Positions 32,252 to 41,793 of a DNA stretch of 48,761 bases are shown one piece after another; within the stretch, counting starts at the first letter, position 1; the number at the start of each line of letters is the position of its first letter. The position numbers and the translations under genes are program-made. Origin of the DNA: an uncultured Bacteroidia bacterium. Its GTDB lineage: Bacteria > Bacteroidota > Bacteroidia > Bacteroidales > F082. Location of the stretch: the NCBI GenBank assembly GCA_902791165.1, contig CADAVB010000036.1:1-48761 (forward strand). The letters run 5' to 3'. The notes beneath the pieces were generated by a model. That model did no database searches. It saw only the letters and a list, made by a program, of their open reading frames with translations, and was not told where the DNA came from.

Positions 32252-34606
32252 ATGAAAGCTCAACACTTTTTGATTTTCGCTTTAGCACTGATGATGGTTG
32301 GTTGTCAAACAACTCCCGTCAGCGAGAACGATGAGCGCGACAATGGAATTGACTACCTCCAATACGTCAATCCCATCATAGGAACCAACGGGATGGGGCA
32401 TACTTTTCCGGGGGCTTGTACGCCCTTCGGCATTGTGCAACTCAGCCCCGACACGGACACTGTGCCGCACAACATTGACGGCAAATACCAGCCGCGCGTG
32501 TATGAGTATTGCGCTGGTTATCAGCATAAAGACAGCACTATCGTGGGGTTCAGTCACACCCATTTCAGCGGCACGGGCCATTCCGACTTGGGTGATATTT
32601 TGGTGATGCCTGTCACGGGTGAAATCAAATTCAATCCGGGGACGCAAACCGACCCCGATGCGGGTTATCGTTCCCGTTTCAGCCACGAAACCGAGAAAGC
32701 TGAGCCCGGCTATTACGAAGTGTTTTTGCAGGATTATGGCATCAAGGCCCAACTGACCGCCACGGAACACGCTGGCATCCACCGCTATACTTTTCCAAAA
32801 GGCGAGAACGGAAGCATCATCCTTGACTTGCAGCACGGCATTTACAATTATGACGGCAAGACTTTGTGGGCCAACCTTCGCGTGGAAAATGACACTTTGC
32901 TGACAGGCTATCGGATCACAAACGGTTGGGCAAGAACGAATTACACCTACTTTGCCATCGGTTTCAACCAACCCATTGCCGACTATGGCTACCGCGAGTT
33001 GCAGAAGCCAAAATACAATGGGATGTGGGGCAAATTCGATGTCAAGCATAATTTCCCAGAAATGACGGGACGCAAGATTGTGGCCTATTTCACTTTCAAT
33101 CAGCCTGAAACTTTGGAGATGAAAGTCGCCCTTTCCGCCACGAGCACCGAAGGAGCTTTGCGCAACCTTCACGCCGAGACCGATGGGCGCAGTTTTGAGC
33201 AACTTTTGGCCGAAACCCAAGCCAAATGGAACAAGGAACTGTCTATCATTCAAACAGATGGAGCAGAAGACCAAAAGGCGATGCTTTACACTTCGCTCTA
33301 TCACACGATGATTAATCCGTCCGTCTATATGGACGTGGACGGCCAATATCGCGGCATCGACTACAACATCCATCGGGCAGAAGGCTTCACGAATTACACC
33401 GTTTTTTCGCTTTGGGACACCTATCGTGCCTTACATCCGTTGTTCAATCTTTTGCAGCCGCAGCGCAATGCCGATATGGTGGCTTCGATGCTGAAACACA
33501 GCGAGCAAAGCGTCCACGGACTGCTGCCCGTTTGGTCGCATAATGGCAACGAGAACTGGTGTATGATTGGCTATCACGCCGTTTCGGTTTTGGCCGATGC
33601 CTACACGAAAGGCGTTGCAAACCAGAAAGATGCGATGTTGAAAGCGATGCAAAGAAGTTCCACTTGCCCGTATTACGTCAACCTCGACGACTACCAAAAA
33701 CTTGGCTATGTGCCTTTCGACAAGAACAGAGGTTGCGTTTCGGTGACATTGGAATATGCTTACGACGACTGGGCCATCTACCAAGCCGCGCTGAAGGCTG
33801 GAAACCAAGAACTTGCGGAGCAATACAAGCAACGCGCCTCCAATTGGCGCAACACTTTCGACACCCGTTTGGGCTTTGCCCGACCCAAGATGAGCGACGG
33901 CAATTGGAAGGAGCCTTTCAACCTGTTAGACACTGAGGGTGAGGGCTTTGTGGAAGGCAACTCGTGGGTGTATTCGTTTTATGTGCCGCACGATGTGAAG
34001 GGTCTCATCAAGGCGATGGGCGGCGACGCGCAGTTCATCCACAACTTGGACACCTTATTTATTATGCACCTGCCCACCGAGTTTTTCGAGCACACAGAGG
34101 ACGTGACCGAAGAGGGTTTGATGGGCTGCTACAACCACGGCAACGAACCAGCGCACCATATCGCCTACCTATACAACTGGACCTCAAAGCCTTACAAGTC
34201 GCAATACTGGCTGCGCGAAATCATGAATCGTTTCTACAAAAACAATATCGACGGGCTTTGCGGCAACGACGACTGCGGCCAGATGTCGGCGTGGTACATC
34301 TTCTCCGCGATGGGCTTCTACCCCGTTTGTCCGGGCAGCGACCAATATGTACTCGGTGCGCCTTATCTGCCTTATCTAAAAGTAAGTTTGGGCAACGGCA
34401 AGACCCTCGAAATCAAGGCTCCGAAGGTGAGCGATGAGAACCGTTATGTACAGAAAGTGACACTCAACGGACAGGAAATCAGCCAATTGTATTTAACACA
34501 CGCCCAGCTGATGCAAGGCGGGGAACTCGTCTTCGAGATGGGTTCTGAGCCGAATTTAGAGCGTGGTTTGAGGGCTGAGGACAAGCCTTATTCGATGACG
34601 GATTGA
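32252..34606 (+). CDS. GH92 alpha-mannosidase, lipoprotein
   Basis: 784 residues with a lipoprotein signal (lipobox MVGC, C18), so it is membrane-anchored, in the periplasm or on the surface. GH92 landmarks are present: YVNPIIGTNGMGHTFPGA near the N-terminus, FSHTHFSGTGHSDLGD, HGNEPAHHIAYLYN and GNDDCGQMSAWYIFSAMGFY near the C-terminus. GH92 enzymes are calcium-dependent exo-alpha-mannosidases, mostly acting on alpha-1,2-linked mannose of N-glycans or yeast mannan. No SusC/SusD pair is adjacent, so it is not part of a visible polysaccharide utilization locus. The linkage it cuts cannot be read from the sequence. Confidence 0.95.
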   Translation: MKAQHFLIFALALMMVGCQTTPVSENDERDNGIDYLQYVNPIIGTNGMGHTFPGACTPFGIVQLSPDTDTVPHNIDGKYQPRVYEYCAGYQHKDSTIVGFSHTHFSGTGHSDLGDILVMPVTGEIKFNPGTQTDPDAGYRSRFSHETEKAEPGYYEVFLQDYGIKAQLTATEHAGIHRYTFPKGENGSIILDLQHGIYNYDGKTLWANLRVENDTLLTGYRITNGWARTNYTYFAIGFNQPIADYGYRELQKPKYNGMWGKFDVKHNFPEMTGRKIVAYFTFNQPETLEMKVALSATSTEGALRNLHAETDGRSFEQLLAETQAKWNKELSIIQTDGAEDQKAMLYTSLYHTMINPSVYMDVDGQYRGIDYNIHRAEGFTNYTVFSLWDTYRALHPLFNLLQPQRNADMVASMLKHSEQSVHGLLPVWSHNGNENWCMIGYHAVSVLADAYTKGVANQKDAMLKAMQRSSTCPYYVNLDDYQKLGYVPFDKNRGCVSVTLEYAYDDWAIYQAALKAGNQELAEQYKQRASNWRNTFDTRLGFARPKMSDGNWKEPFNLLDTEGEGFVEGNSWVYSFYVPHDVKGLIKAMGGDAQFIHNLDTLFIMHLPTEFFEHTEDVTEEGLMGCYNHGNEPAHHIAYLYNWTSKPYKSQYWLREIMNRFYKNNIDGLCGNDDCGQMSAWYIFSAMGFYPVCPGSDQYVLGAPYLPYLKVSLGNGKTLEIKAPKVSDENRYVQKVTLNGQEISQLYLTHAQLMQGGELVFEMGSEPNLERGLRAEDKPYSMTD

Positions 34607-34652
34607 ATGTAGGGCTGTCACAATGTGGCCGCCTCACAACAAGAAAATTTCC

Positions 34653-34660
34653 TATTTTTG
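34653..34660 (+). promoter_or_regulatory. -7 element for mnmA
   Basis: TATTTTTG followed by CAA, 15 bases before the mnmA ATG at 34676, giving a very short leader. Confidence 0.5.
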
Positions 34661-34675
34661 CAAAAATTTTGAACA

Positions 34676-35743
34676 ATGAACATAGCCGCATTGGTTTCGG
34701 GTGGTGTCGATAGTTCGGTGGTGGTACCGCTGCTGAAGGAGCAAGGCTACGACCCGCATATCTTCTATATCAAGATTGGAATGGTAGGCAAGGAGGACTT
34801 GTCGAGTTGCCCATCGGAGGAGGATATTGAGATAACGACCTATATAGCAAAGAAATACGGTTGCAAATTTGATATTGTCGATTTGCAGCACGAGTATTTC
34901 GAGACCGTCGGGAAATACACGATGGAGATGGTGCGCAAGGGCCTCACGCCCAACCCCGACGTGATGTGCAACCGCTGGATAAAACTCGGCGCCTTCGAGG
35001 AAAAAGAAGGCCACAACTTCGACAAAATCGCGACGGGACACTACGCCCGCTCGTGGGAGGACGAAAACGGCATCTTCTGGCTCGGCACGGCTGCCGACAC
35101 CTTCAAGGACCAGACTTATTTCTTGGGTCGAATCACCTACGCGCAACTGAGCAAGGTCATCTTCCCCATCGGCGACATTCCCAAGCCCGAGGTGCGCCAA
35201 TTGGCAGCAAAATACAAGCTGCCAAGCGCGGAACGCCACGACAGCCAAGGGATTTGCTTCCTCGGAAAGATTAATTACAACGACTACATCCGCGAGTACC
35301 TCGGCGAGATGCCCGGCGACATCGTTGAACTGGAAACGGGCAAGAAATTAGGTCGTCACAAGGGCTTTTGGTTCCACACCATCGGGCAGCGCAGGGGGCT
35401 TGGCCTCGGCGGCGGGCCGTGGTTTGTGGTGAAAAAGGACATCCCGAACAACATCGTCTATGTGTCGCAGGGCTACGACCCCGTGGCGCAATACACGAAT
35501 ATTATTCCTTTGGGCGACCTTCAACCCATGAATCCTACCTTGCAGTTCGTTGATGGTCAGCGTGTTCGTTACAAAATTCGGCACCAGCCAGAGTTCACCT
35601 TCGGCACGATTCGCCTCACCGATTGCGGAGCCGACATTATTTCCGACGTGGCCATTTCGGGTGTGGCGGCAGGTCAGTTTGGAGTGGTTTACCATGAAAC
35701 GGAGCCGTATGTAATCGGGAGCGGGGTAATCATCGAAAATTAA
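34676..35743 (+). CDS. mnmA: tRNA-specific 2-thiouridylase MnmA
   Basis: 355 residues. The PP-loop ATP pyrophosphatase motif SGGVDSS is at residues 8-14. The two catalytic cysteines are visible in NPDVMCNRW and SQGICFLGK, and the C-terminal beta-barrel domain is present. It thiolates uridine 34 of Glu, Gln and Lys tRNAs. With mnmG at 2217 the window encodes two enzymes that modify the same wobble uridine, though far apart. A hairpin repeat follows its stop. Confidence 0.96.
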   Translation: MNIAALVSGGVDSSVVVPLLKEQGYDPHIFYIKIGMVGKEDLSSCPSEEDIEITTYIAKKYGCKFDIVDLQHEYFETVGKYTMEMVRKGLTPNPDVMCNRWIKLGAFEEKEGHNFDKIATGHYARSWEDENGIFWLGTAADTFKDQTYFLGRITYAQLSKVIFPIGDIPKPEVRQLAAKYKLPSAERHDSQGICFLGKINYNDYIREYLGEMPGDIVELETGKKLGRHKGFWFHTIGQRRGLGLGGGPWFVVKKDIPNNIVYVSQGYDPVAQYTNIIPLGDLQPMNPTLQFVDGQRVRYKIRHQPEFTFGTIRLTDCGADIISDVAISGVAAGQFGVVYHETEPYVIGSGVIIEN

Positions 35744-35748
35744 CGTAG

Positions 35749-35770
35749 GGGCGGACCCATGTGTCCGCCC
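35749..35770. repeat. Short hairpin GGGCGGAC-CCATGT-GTCCGCCC
   Basis: A perfect 8-bp stem with a 6-base loop, 5 bases after the mnmA stop. Near-identical designs occur twice at 46827-46880. An ATG in its loop creates a spurious longer start for the next gene. Confidence 0.75.
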
Positions 35771-35791
35771 GTTGTAACAACAACAGAAACC

Positions 35792-36490
35792 ATGAACACC
35801 ATTTCCAACCGCATATTATACGAAGACAACCATCTCATCGTGGTGAACAAGTTGCCCTCCGAAATCGTGCAAGGCGACAAAACGGGCGACAAGTGCCTGC
35901 TCGATGATGTGAAGGAATACATCAAGGAAAAATACGACAAGCCCGGCAACGTCTTCGCCGGCCTCGTCCACCGCATCGACAGACCCGTGAGCGGCGCCGT
36001 CGTCTTTGCCAAGACGAGCAAAGCCCTCTCGCGGATGACCGTCAAGGTGAAAGACCGCGACTTCCGCAAGACCTACCTCGCCCTCGTGAAAAACCATCCG
36101 CCCAAGCAAGCCGATGTGCTGGAGGATTATCTCGTCAAAAACGAGAAGATGAACAAGTCGTTTGTGGTACAGGAAGGGACGAAAGAAGCCAAATTGGCGC
36201 GGCTGAGCTATCACGTTGTCGGGAAAACCGACACGTTTTATTTGCTTGAGGTCGAGTTGTTTACGGGTCGGCATCATCAAATTCGTTGCCAGTTGGCACA
36301 CATCGGTTGCCCCATTCGTGGCGACCTGAAATATGGCTATCCGCGTAGCAACCCTGACGGCTCCATCAGCCTGCACGCCTACCATGTGGCCTTCGAGCAC
36401 CCTGTGACAAAAGCGCAGATAGAGGTAACGGCGCCTTTGCCCGATGTCACGCCTTGGAATGCGTTCAAATCAAATGTACAATCCCCCTGA
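35792..36490 (+). CDS. RluA-family RNA pseudouridine synthase
   Basis: 232 residues from the ATG at 35792 (MNTISNRILYEDNHL); the longer in-frame start lies inside a hairpin repeat. The catalytic motif HRIDRPVSG holds the active aspartate, and LLEVELFTGRHHQIRCQLAHIG is the second family signature. No S4 domain is present, so it is an RluA/RluD-type single-domain enzyme acting on rRNA or tRNA; the exact site is unknown. Its 3' end overlaps the convergent LysE-type gene by 26 bases. Confidence 0.92.
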   Translation: MNTISNRILYEDNHLIVVNKLPSEIVQGDKTGDKCLLDDVKEYIKEKYDKPGNVFAGLVHRIDRPVSGAVVFAKTSKALSRMTVKVKDRDFRKTYLALVKNHPPKQADVLEDYLVKNEKMNKSFVVQEGTKEAKLARLSYHVVGKTDTFYLLEVELFTGRHHQIRCQLAHIGCPIRGDLKYGYPRSNPDGSISLHAYHVAFEHPVTKAQIEVTAPLPDVTPWNAFKSNVQSP

Positions 36491-37193
36491 AGACAATGAA
36501 ATAGGCTCCTGAAAGCATCAGCAACACGCCGGCAATCCTATTAATTAAGGTGGTGCGCTCGGGCGTAAGGAAACGTTTCAGCTTGGCCGCACCCCAAGCC
36601 TTTAGCAGCTCTATCGTGTAGGTCGTGCCGAGAATGATGGCAAAAAACACGATGGTGCTCACCTTGTTGCCGCCCATGTTGCCCGCCACGATGGCCACCG
36701 CTGAAAACCAGAAAATCCAGACAAAAGGATTCAAGATATTGAGTACAAAGCCTTTGGCGAGAAACACAATCCATGCAGGCTTGTCGTCTTGTTGCTTTAG
36801 CACCTCGTTGGTGCGCTTCTCGATGTATTCATCGCGCTCTTTGCGTTGCTCCACTTTTTTCCGATAGGTGAAAATGCCGAACAAGAGCAAAATCACGCCC
36901 GCACCGATGCAAGCCAAAGCCGCCTCAAAGCCTGTCCGCATCACCACTTGTACGGAGGTCAGGATGCAGAGCGCGACCACCATCACGTCGTTGAGGATGA
37001 CACCCGTGGCAAACCACGCCGCCGACCTAAAGCCACGGTGAAGGCTGGTCTGGACAAGCGTGATGAAGGCCGGACCCATATTGACCACCAAGGCCAAAAA
37101 CAGTCCTATCAGGATGGCCCACATCAGGAAACTGAACGACCCGATACGGCTAAACTCGGGCATTTTGTCGAAGATTTCAGGCGTATTTTCCAT
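36465..37193 (-). CDS. LysE/RhtB-type exporter
   Basis: 242 residues from the ATG at 37193 (MENTPEIFDK); the upstream start would add 12 residues from within the GH3-type gene. About six hydrophobic segments (FLMWAILIGLFLALVVNMGPAFI, AAWFATGVILNDVMVVALCIL, ALACIGAGVILLLFGIF, GFVLNILNPFVWIFWFSAVAIV and two more) match the LysE fold with its NMGPAF and NPFVW signatures. These proteins export amino acids or homoserine lactones; the substrate is unknown. The start overlaps the 3' end of... the neighbouring GH3-type gene region closely (6 bases before its stop), so they are likely one operon. Confidence 0.88.
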   Translation of the reverse strand: MENTPEIFDKMPEFSRIGSFSFLMWAILIGLFLALVVNMGPAFITLVQTSLHRGFRSAAWFATGVILNDVMVVALCILTSVQVVMRTGFEAALACIGAGVILLLFGIFTYRKKVEQRKERDEYIEKRTNEVLKQQDDKPAWIVFLAKGFVLNILNPFVWIFWFSAVAIVAGNMGGNKVSTIVFFAIILGTTYTIELLKAWGAAKLKRFLTPERTTLINRIAGVLLMLSGAYFIVFRGIVHLI

Positions 37194-37198
37194 TGCTT

Positions 37199-38749
37199 TT
37201 ATTGTGAACTTTTGACATATTCTTCCCACATTTCGAGTCGTTTACCCTTCAGCACACGAGGAAACTTGGTGGCGCCGCCCCATTTGCCAATTTTCTGCTC
37301 CATGAACTCGTAGAACCGTTGGGTGGGAAGCACATCAATGAACAGTTCCTTGATGGCTTGGGTGCGCTCCACGGCATAGTCATCATTGAGTTGGCAGAGG
37401 TTTTCGTCTATCATCTTCAGGGCCGCTTCCTTGTCGATGGGCTCGTCGCAGCCGAGATACCAATGGTGGGCAAACATCGTGTCGTGACGGATGCCGGCCA
37501 CGGTAAATTCGGTAATGTTTACGCCCATCTTTTCGGCCATCATTTCCACAGCGCGGGTCATGTTATCTTGCGAAAGGTGCTCGCCCGTGATGCTCAAAAA
37601 CTGCTTGGTGCGCCCTGTGATGATGATTTCGCAGTCCTTTGTGTTCAGGAATTTGATGGTGTCGCCGATGAGGTAGCGCCACGTTCCTGCGCAAGTAGAG
37701 AGCAACAAGGCATAATCGACACCTTCCTTCACTTCGCTGAGCAACAAGGTTTTGGGATGCTCTACAATGCTACCGTCCTCATCGAAGTTCTCCTCGTTGA
37801 AGGGCACGAACTCGAAATAGATTCCGTTATCGACCAAAAGCTGCATGACGCGCTTTTTCAAATCCACTTGGTAGGCAATGTAACCTTCTGAAGCCAAGTA
37901 ACTTTCGACGAAAAGCACTTCTTTCCCAAAAAGCCTCTCGAAGCTTTTCTCGTAAGGTGCGAAGGCCACGCCACTGTGGACATAGACCATCAAATTCGGC
38001 CAGAGGTCGTGAATGGTTTTGAGCTTGTATTCCTTGATGATGCGCTCGAGCAGAATCTGCACCCAAGCCGGCACGCCCACGATGACGCCGATGTCCCATT
38101 TGGGCGCTTCCTTCACCATCACGTCCATCTTTTCGGCCCAGTCCTTGATTTTCGAAATCTTTTGTCCAGGCTTATAGAACCGCTCGAACCACGATGGAAT
38201 CTTGCCCGCCGAGATGCCCGAGAGGTCGCCGGCATAATAGTCATATTGTTCGTTGTATTGCAAGTCGGTGCTGCCGCCAATCATCAGAATGCCACGGTTG
38301 TAGAACTCCATGGGGAAGTCGTAGCGCGTGGCCGACACTAACTGGCGGATGCCAGCGCGGGTAATCTTGTTGTTGATGCCTTTGGTGATGGGGATGTATT
38401 TCGAGGCTGCCTCGGATGTGCCCGAGCTGAGGGCGAAATACTTGATTTTTCCCGGCCATGCGATGTTGCGTTCGCCACGGAGGTTGAGATGCCACCATTG
38501 GTCGTGCATCTTGTTGTAGTCGAACACGGGCACACGGCGACGAAACTCCTCCAAAATATTTTTTGACAGCAAAATCTCGTCGAAATGGTAGAACTTCCCA
38601 AATTCCGTAAACTGCGCCTTGGTCAGCAGCTTGCGCAACTCACGGCGCTGTGCGCGGATAGGGTCGGTGTGGTTCTGACGAATTTCAACTGGTATATTCT
38701 TGATTTCTGCGGCTGCCTTCACGATGGCACCCAATAAAGGTATAGGCAT
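37199..38749 (-). CDS. GH3-type acyl-adenylating enzyme
   Basis: 516 residues of the GH3 auxin-responsive promoter family, which also occurs in Bacteroidota. The ATP/AMP motif I is SSGTSEAASKYIP, followed by YASSE-like SYLASEGYIAY and an AMP-binding segment GTWRYLIGDTIKF. Plant GH3 enzymes adenylate a carboxylic acid and join it to an amino acid; the bacterial substrates are not established. Its 3' neighbour is a LysE-type exporter starting 6 bases from its stop, which fits a synthesize-and-export pair for an acyl-amino acid (inference). It has its own -7 element. Confidence 0.9.
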   Translation of the reverse strand: MPIPLLGAIVKAAAEIKNIPVEIRQNHTDPIRAQRRELRKLLTKAQFTEFGKFYHFDEILLSKNILEEFRRRVPVFDYNKMHDQWWHLNLRGERNIAWPGKIKYFALSSGTSEAASKYIPITKGINNKITRAGIRQLVSATRYDFPMEFYNRGILMIGGSTDLQYNEQYDYYAGDLSGISAGKIPSWFERFYKPGQKISKIKDWAEKMDVMVKEAPKWDIGVIVGVPAWVQILLERIIKEYKLKTIHDLWPNLMVYVHSGVAFAPYEKSFERLFGKEVLFVESYLASEGYIAYQVDLKKRVMQLLVDNGIYFEFVPFNEENFDEDGSIVEHPKTLLLSEVKEGVDYALLLSTCAGTWRYLIGDTIKFLNTKDCEIIITGRTKQFLSITGEHLSQDNMTRAVEMMAEKMGVNITEFTVAGIRHDTMFAHHWYLGCDEPIDKEAALKMIDENLCQLNDDYAVERTQAIKELFIDVLPTQRFYEFMEQKIGKWGGATKFPRVLKGKRLEMWEEYVKSSQ

Positions 38750-38780
38750 ATCTTTTTCGTTTTGGCTTTCAATTTGGCTG

Positions 38781-38788
38781 CAAAAATA
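38781..38788 (-). promoter_or_regulatory. -7 element for the GH3-type gene
   Basis: TATTTTTG followed by CAG on the minus strand, 31 bases before the ATG at 38749. Confidence 0.5.
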
Positions 38789-38829
38789 AATAATTTCGAT
38801 GAAAACATCACACTATACGCAATAACTCT

Positions 38830-38837
38830 TATTTTTG
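38830..38837 (+). promoter_or_regulatory. -7 element for the T9SS beta-helix gene
   Basis: TATTTTTG followed by CAC, 31 bases before the ATG at 38869. It is back to back with the promoter of the GH3-type gene. Confidence 0.5.
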
Positions 38838-38868
38838 CACCTCAATAGTTATCAAAAAAAACACCCGA

Positions 38869-40446
38869 ATGAGAACAAAATTTCTGTTACTTCTTTTGTT
38901 TGCCTCGTTCACGGCAAAATCCCAAAATATCACAGTATCTGGTTTGCAATCAGGCGTTTGGCATGCCGACACCGTTTTTGTCGAAGGCGATGTTTTCGTT
39001 CAGGATTCGCTACACATCATGGCTGGAACCACCGTGCTGTTCAACAGTTTTTTTGGCATCACTATTGAGCAAGGTGCCGCTTTGAAAGCCATCGGAACAG
39101 CGACCGACTCTATCGTTTTCACCGTTGCTGACACGACCGGATTCCATATTTTCAACAACGGGCGCGGCGGTTGGAACGGCATCAGGCTCAACAAGGCAGG
39201 CAGCACGAAATTCGACTATTGCAAGTTCCAGTTTGGCAAAGCCGCATTGGACCACGACCAAGACGGTGGTGCCTTGCGCGTCTTCAACAGCGACGAGGTG
39301 GAAATCAGCCATAGCACCTTGTACAGCAATTTTTCGCGCGAGCACGGTGGTGCCCTGAGTGCCGTGAAATCGAACGTCGCCATTCGCGACTGTGATGTTT
39401 GCAATAACCAGACTTACACAGGGTTAGATACGGTTTATGCCATGTATGGCGGCGGTATGCGCTTCCTCAACTGCAAGGTCGAAATCACCGGTTCCAACTT
39501 CCTCTACAACAACGGACAAAATGCCGTCGGCGGCGCTTTGAGCCTCGATAGTTGCGCCGTCTTGATCGACCGTTGCAGGTTTGAGCACAACTATGGCATC
39601 AACGGCGCTGGGCTTTACCTGATTCGCAGCAACGACTGGGAATGTCGCATCTCCAACAGTCTTTTTGCCAACAACACTTCGGGCCATTTCGGCGGCGGCT
39701 TGGCCATCAGCGACTCGTCGCCGTTGGTGAGCAACCTCACCGTTGTGAACAACCACTCCATCGGCGTCAATTGCGGCGGCATCTTTTTCTACCAATACAG
39801 CTCGCCCGAGTTGTGGAACTGCATCGTTTACGGCAACACCAACGAAGTGCCGCTTGAAGAGCCTATTCAAATGTGGGCTTGGACCTACGACCAACACGCG
39901 CCGAAATTTCATAACTGCTTGGTTCAGTTTGGATTGGAGAATATTTCGGGCAACTACGACATCACCGTTTACGAGAACTGCCTCGATGCCGACCCGCTGT
40001 TTAGCGACGAGTGTTTCCGCGTTTGGGGAAACAGTCCGTGTTTCAACGCCGGCTCACCCGAAACGCCTGACGTCATCCTCAACGGCCTCGACCTTTCGGG
40101 CAGCCTGCGCGTCTTGCACGGTTGCATTGACATCGGGGCTTACGAAGCTGATTTGACGGGAATTGCAGAAAACACCGAAAACGAACAACCCGTGCGTATT
40201 GTCGGCAATCCCATTACCGCTTCAAGCTATGCCGAAATCGAGTTGAAAGAAGCCGGGAAGATGGTCGCAAAGGTTTATTCGACAGAAGGTAAACTGCTGA
40301 AAAACGTGGAGTTTGGTCTGTTGCCGTCAGGACTTCACTATGTTGCGCTTGGCAATTTAATGGAAAGCCTTTCCGGTGGCATTTATTTGCTCGTCATTCA
40401 GAACGGTCAAAACACTTGGGTATCGAAAATGATAAAACCATTGTAA
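38869..40446 (+). CDS. T9SS-secreted right-handed beta-helix protein
   Basis: 525 residues with a signal peptide (MRTKFLLLLLFASFTAKSQ). Residues about 40-420 contain repeated short strands and turns (GGALRVFNSDEVEISHSTLYSN, GGGMRFLNCKVEITGSNFLYNN, GGALSLDSCAVLIDRCRFEHN-type units), a right-handed parallel beta-helix as in pectate-lyase-like and Omp_chlam repeats. The last ~85 residues form a type A T9SS sorting domain ending VSKMIKPL. No catalytic residues for polysaccharide lyase activity are evident, so it may be an adhesin or structural surface protein. It ends 3 bases before trkA. Confidence 0.87.
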   Translation: MRTKFLLLLLFASFTAKSQNITVSGLQSGVWHADTVFVEGDVFVQDSLHIMAGTTVLFNSFFGITIEQGAALKAIGTATDSIVFTVADTTGFHIFNNGRGGWNGIRLNKAGSTKFDYCKFQFGKAALDHDQDGGALRVFNSDEVEISHSTLYSNFSREHGGALSAVKSNVAIRDCDVCNNQTYTGLDTVYAMYGGGMRFLNCKVEITGSNFLYNNGQNAVGGALSLDSCAVLIDRCRFEHNYGINGAGLYLIRSNDWECRISNSLFANNTSGHFGGGLAISDSSPLVSNLTVVNNHSIGVNCGGIFFYQYSSPELWNCIVYGNTNEVPLEEPIQMWAWTYDQHAPKFHNCLVQFGLENISGNYDITVYENCLDADPLFSDECFRVWGNSPCFNAGSPETPDVILNGLDLSGSLRVLHGCIDIGAYEADLTGIAENTENEQPVRIVGNPITASSYAEIELKEAGKMVAKVYSTEGKLLKNVEFGLLPSGLHYVALGNLMESLSGGIYLLVIQNGQNTWVSKMIKPL

Positions 40447-40449
40447 ACC

Positions 40450-41790
40450 ATGAATATAGTCATTGCCGGTGATGGAGAAGTGGGCCTGCATTTGGCCGAA
40501 GCCTTGGTGCGCAGCAACCACGACATCACCATTGTGGACCCGCATGAGGAACTACTGAAAATGATGGAATCGCACAGCGACCTGATGACCATCACAGGCG
40601 ACTCCACCTCAACCGCCGTGCTGCAACGCGCCAACGTTAAACGCGCCGATTTGGTCATTGCCGTGCTGCACGACGAGCACATCAACCTGCTGACGGGCAT
40701 CATCGCCAAGAAACTGGGCGCAAAGAAAGTCATCGCCCGCGTCAATACCATGGAAAACCTCAGCCCCGAGGTGTGGCGAATGTACCAAGACCTCGGCATC
40801 GATGGACTGCTTTCGCCAGAAGACATTGCCGCACAGGAGATTATCTCGCTGCTGAAGCAAAACGCCTCTTTGGAAACCTACGACTTTTCGGGCGGAAAGC
40901 TGCAACTCTTCATGGTGAAGCTCGAATCGGAGGCCGAAATCCTCGGCAAAACCGTTGATGAAGTCATCAACCAATACGAACACCTTGAGTTCCGCATTGC
41001 GGCCATCCACCGCAGACAGGCCACCATCATCCCGCAAGGCGACGAGGTGTTCCAAATCGCCGACATGGTGTATGTGGTCACCAAGCCTCACGCCGTCAAA
41101 GACATTATCAAGCTGAGCGGCAAGAAGAAGCTCAACATCCACAACGTGATGATTGTGGGCGGCGGTCGCGTGGGCCGAATCACCGCCAAACGCTTGGAAA
41201 ACGATTTGAATATCAAGGTTTTGGAAAACAAAAAGGAACGCTGCATGGACTTGACCAACTATCTCTCGGAGGCTTTGGTGGTCAATGCCGATGCCCGCGA
41301 CCTCGACCTTTTGGAAGACGAAGGCATCAAGGACATGGACGCTTTCATCGCCGTGACCGACAACACCGAAACCAACATCCTTACTTGCCTGCAAGCCAAG
41401 TCGTTCGGCGTGAAAAAAACCATCGCCCTCGTCGAAAACATCGACTACATTGACATCTCGCAGAACATTGGTATCGACTCCATCATTAACAAGAAACTGA
41501 TTGCGGCGAGTTACATGGTGAAATATACATTAGGTGCCAAAGTTTCGTCGCTGAAGTGCCTCAGCGGCATCGATGCCGACATCGTGGAGTTCGACGTCAG
41601 GGCTGGCTCGGCGGTGACACGCAAGACCATCGGCCAACTGGCCATGCCCACCGATGCCATCATCTGCGGCATCACCCGCGACGGCGAGAGCTTTATTGCC
41701 ACCGACGACTTCCAAATCGAAACCGACGACCAAGTGGTGGTGTTGGCCTTGCCCAACGGCATTCCCGCTGTAGAAAGACTGTTCCATTAA
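40450..41790 (+). CDS. trkA: Trk potassium uptake system NAD-binding protein TrkA
   Basis: 446 residues made of two tandem RCK units. Each has a Rossmann NAD-binding half (GDGEVGLHLAEAL near residue 7; VGGGRVGRITAKRL near residue 236) followed by a TrkA-C half. TrkA is the cytoplasmic gating subunit of the TrkH potassium channel and responds to NADH, ATP and related ligands. The trkH gene follows after 3 bases, so they form an operon, possibly read through from the T9SS gene 3 bases upstream. Confidence 0.95.
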   Translation: MNIVIAGDGEVGLHLAEALVRSNHDITIVDPHEELLKMMESHSDLMTITGDSTSTAVLQRANVKRADLVIAVLHDEHINLLTGIIAKKLGAKKVIARVNTMENLSPEVWRMYQDLGIDGLLSPEDIAAQEIISLLKQNASLETYDFSGGKLQLFMVKLESEAEILGKTVDEVINQYEHLEFRIAAIHRRQATIIPQGDEVFQIADMVYVVTKPHAVKDIIKLSGKKKLNIHNVMIVGGGRVGRITAKRLENDLNIKVLENKKERCMDLTNYLSEALVVNADARDLDLLEDEGIKDMDAFIAVTDNTETNILTCLQAKSFGVKKTIALVENIDYIDISQNIGIDSIINKKLIAASYMVKYTLGAKVSSLKCLSGIDADIVEFDVRAGSAVTRKTIGQLAMPTDAIICGITRDGESFIATDDFQIETDDQVVVLALPNGIPAVERLFH

Positions 41791-41793
41791 CCG

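Noticed and set aside
32282-33373. 363-residue open frame antisense to the GH92 gene
   Set aside because: It is a shadow of a gene with clear family motifs; no promoter or start context.
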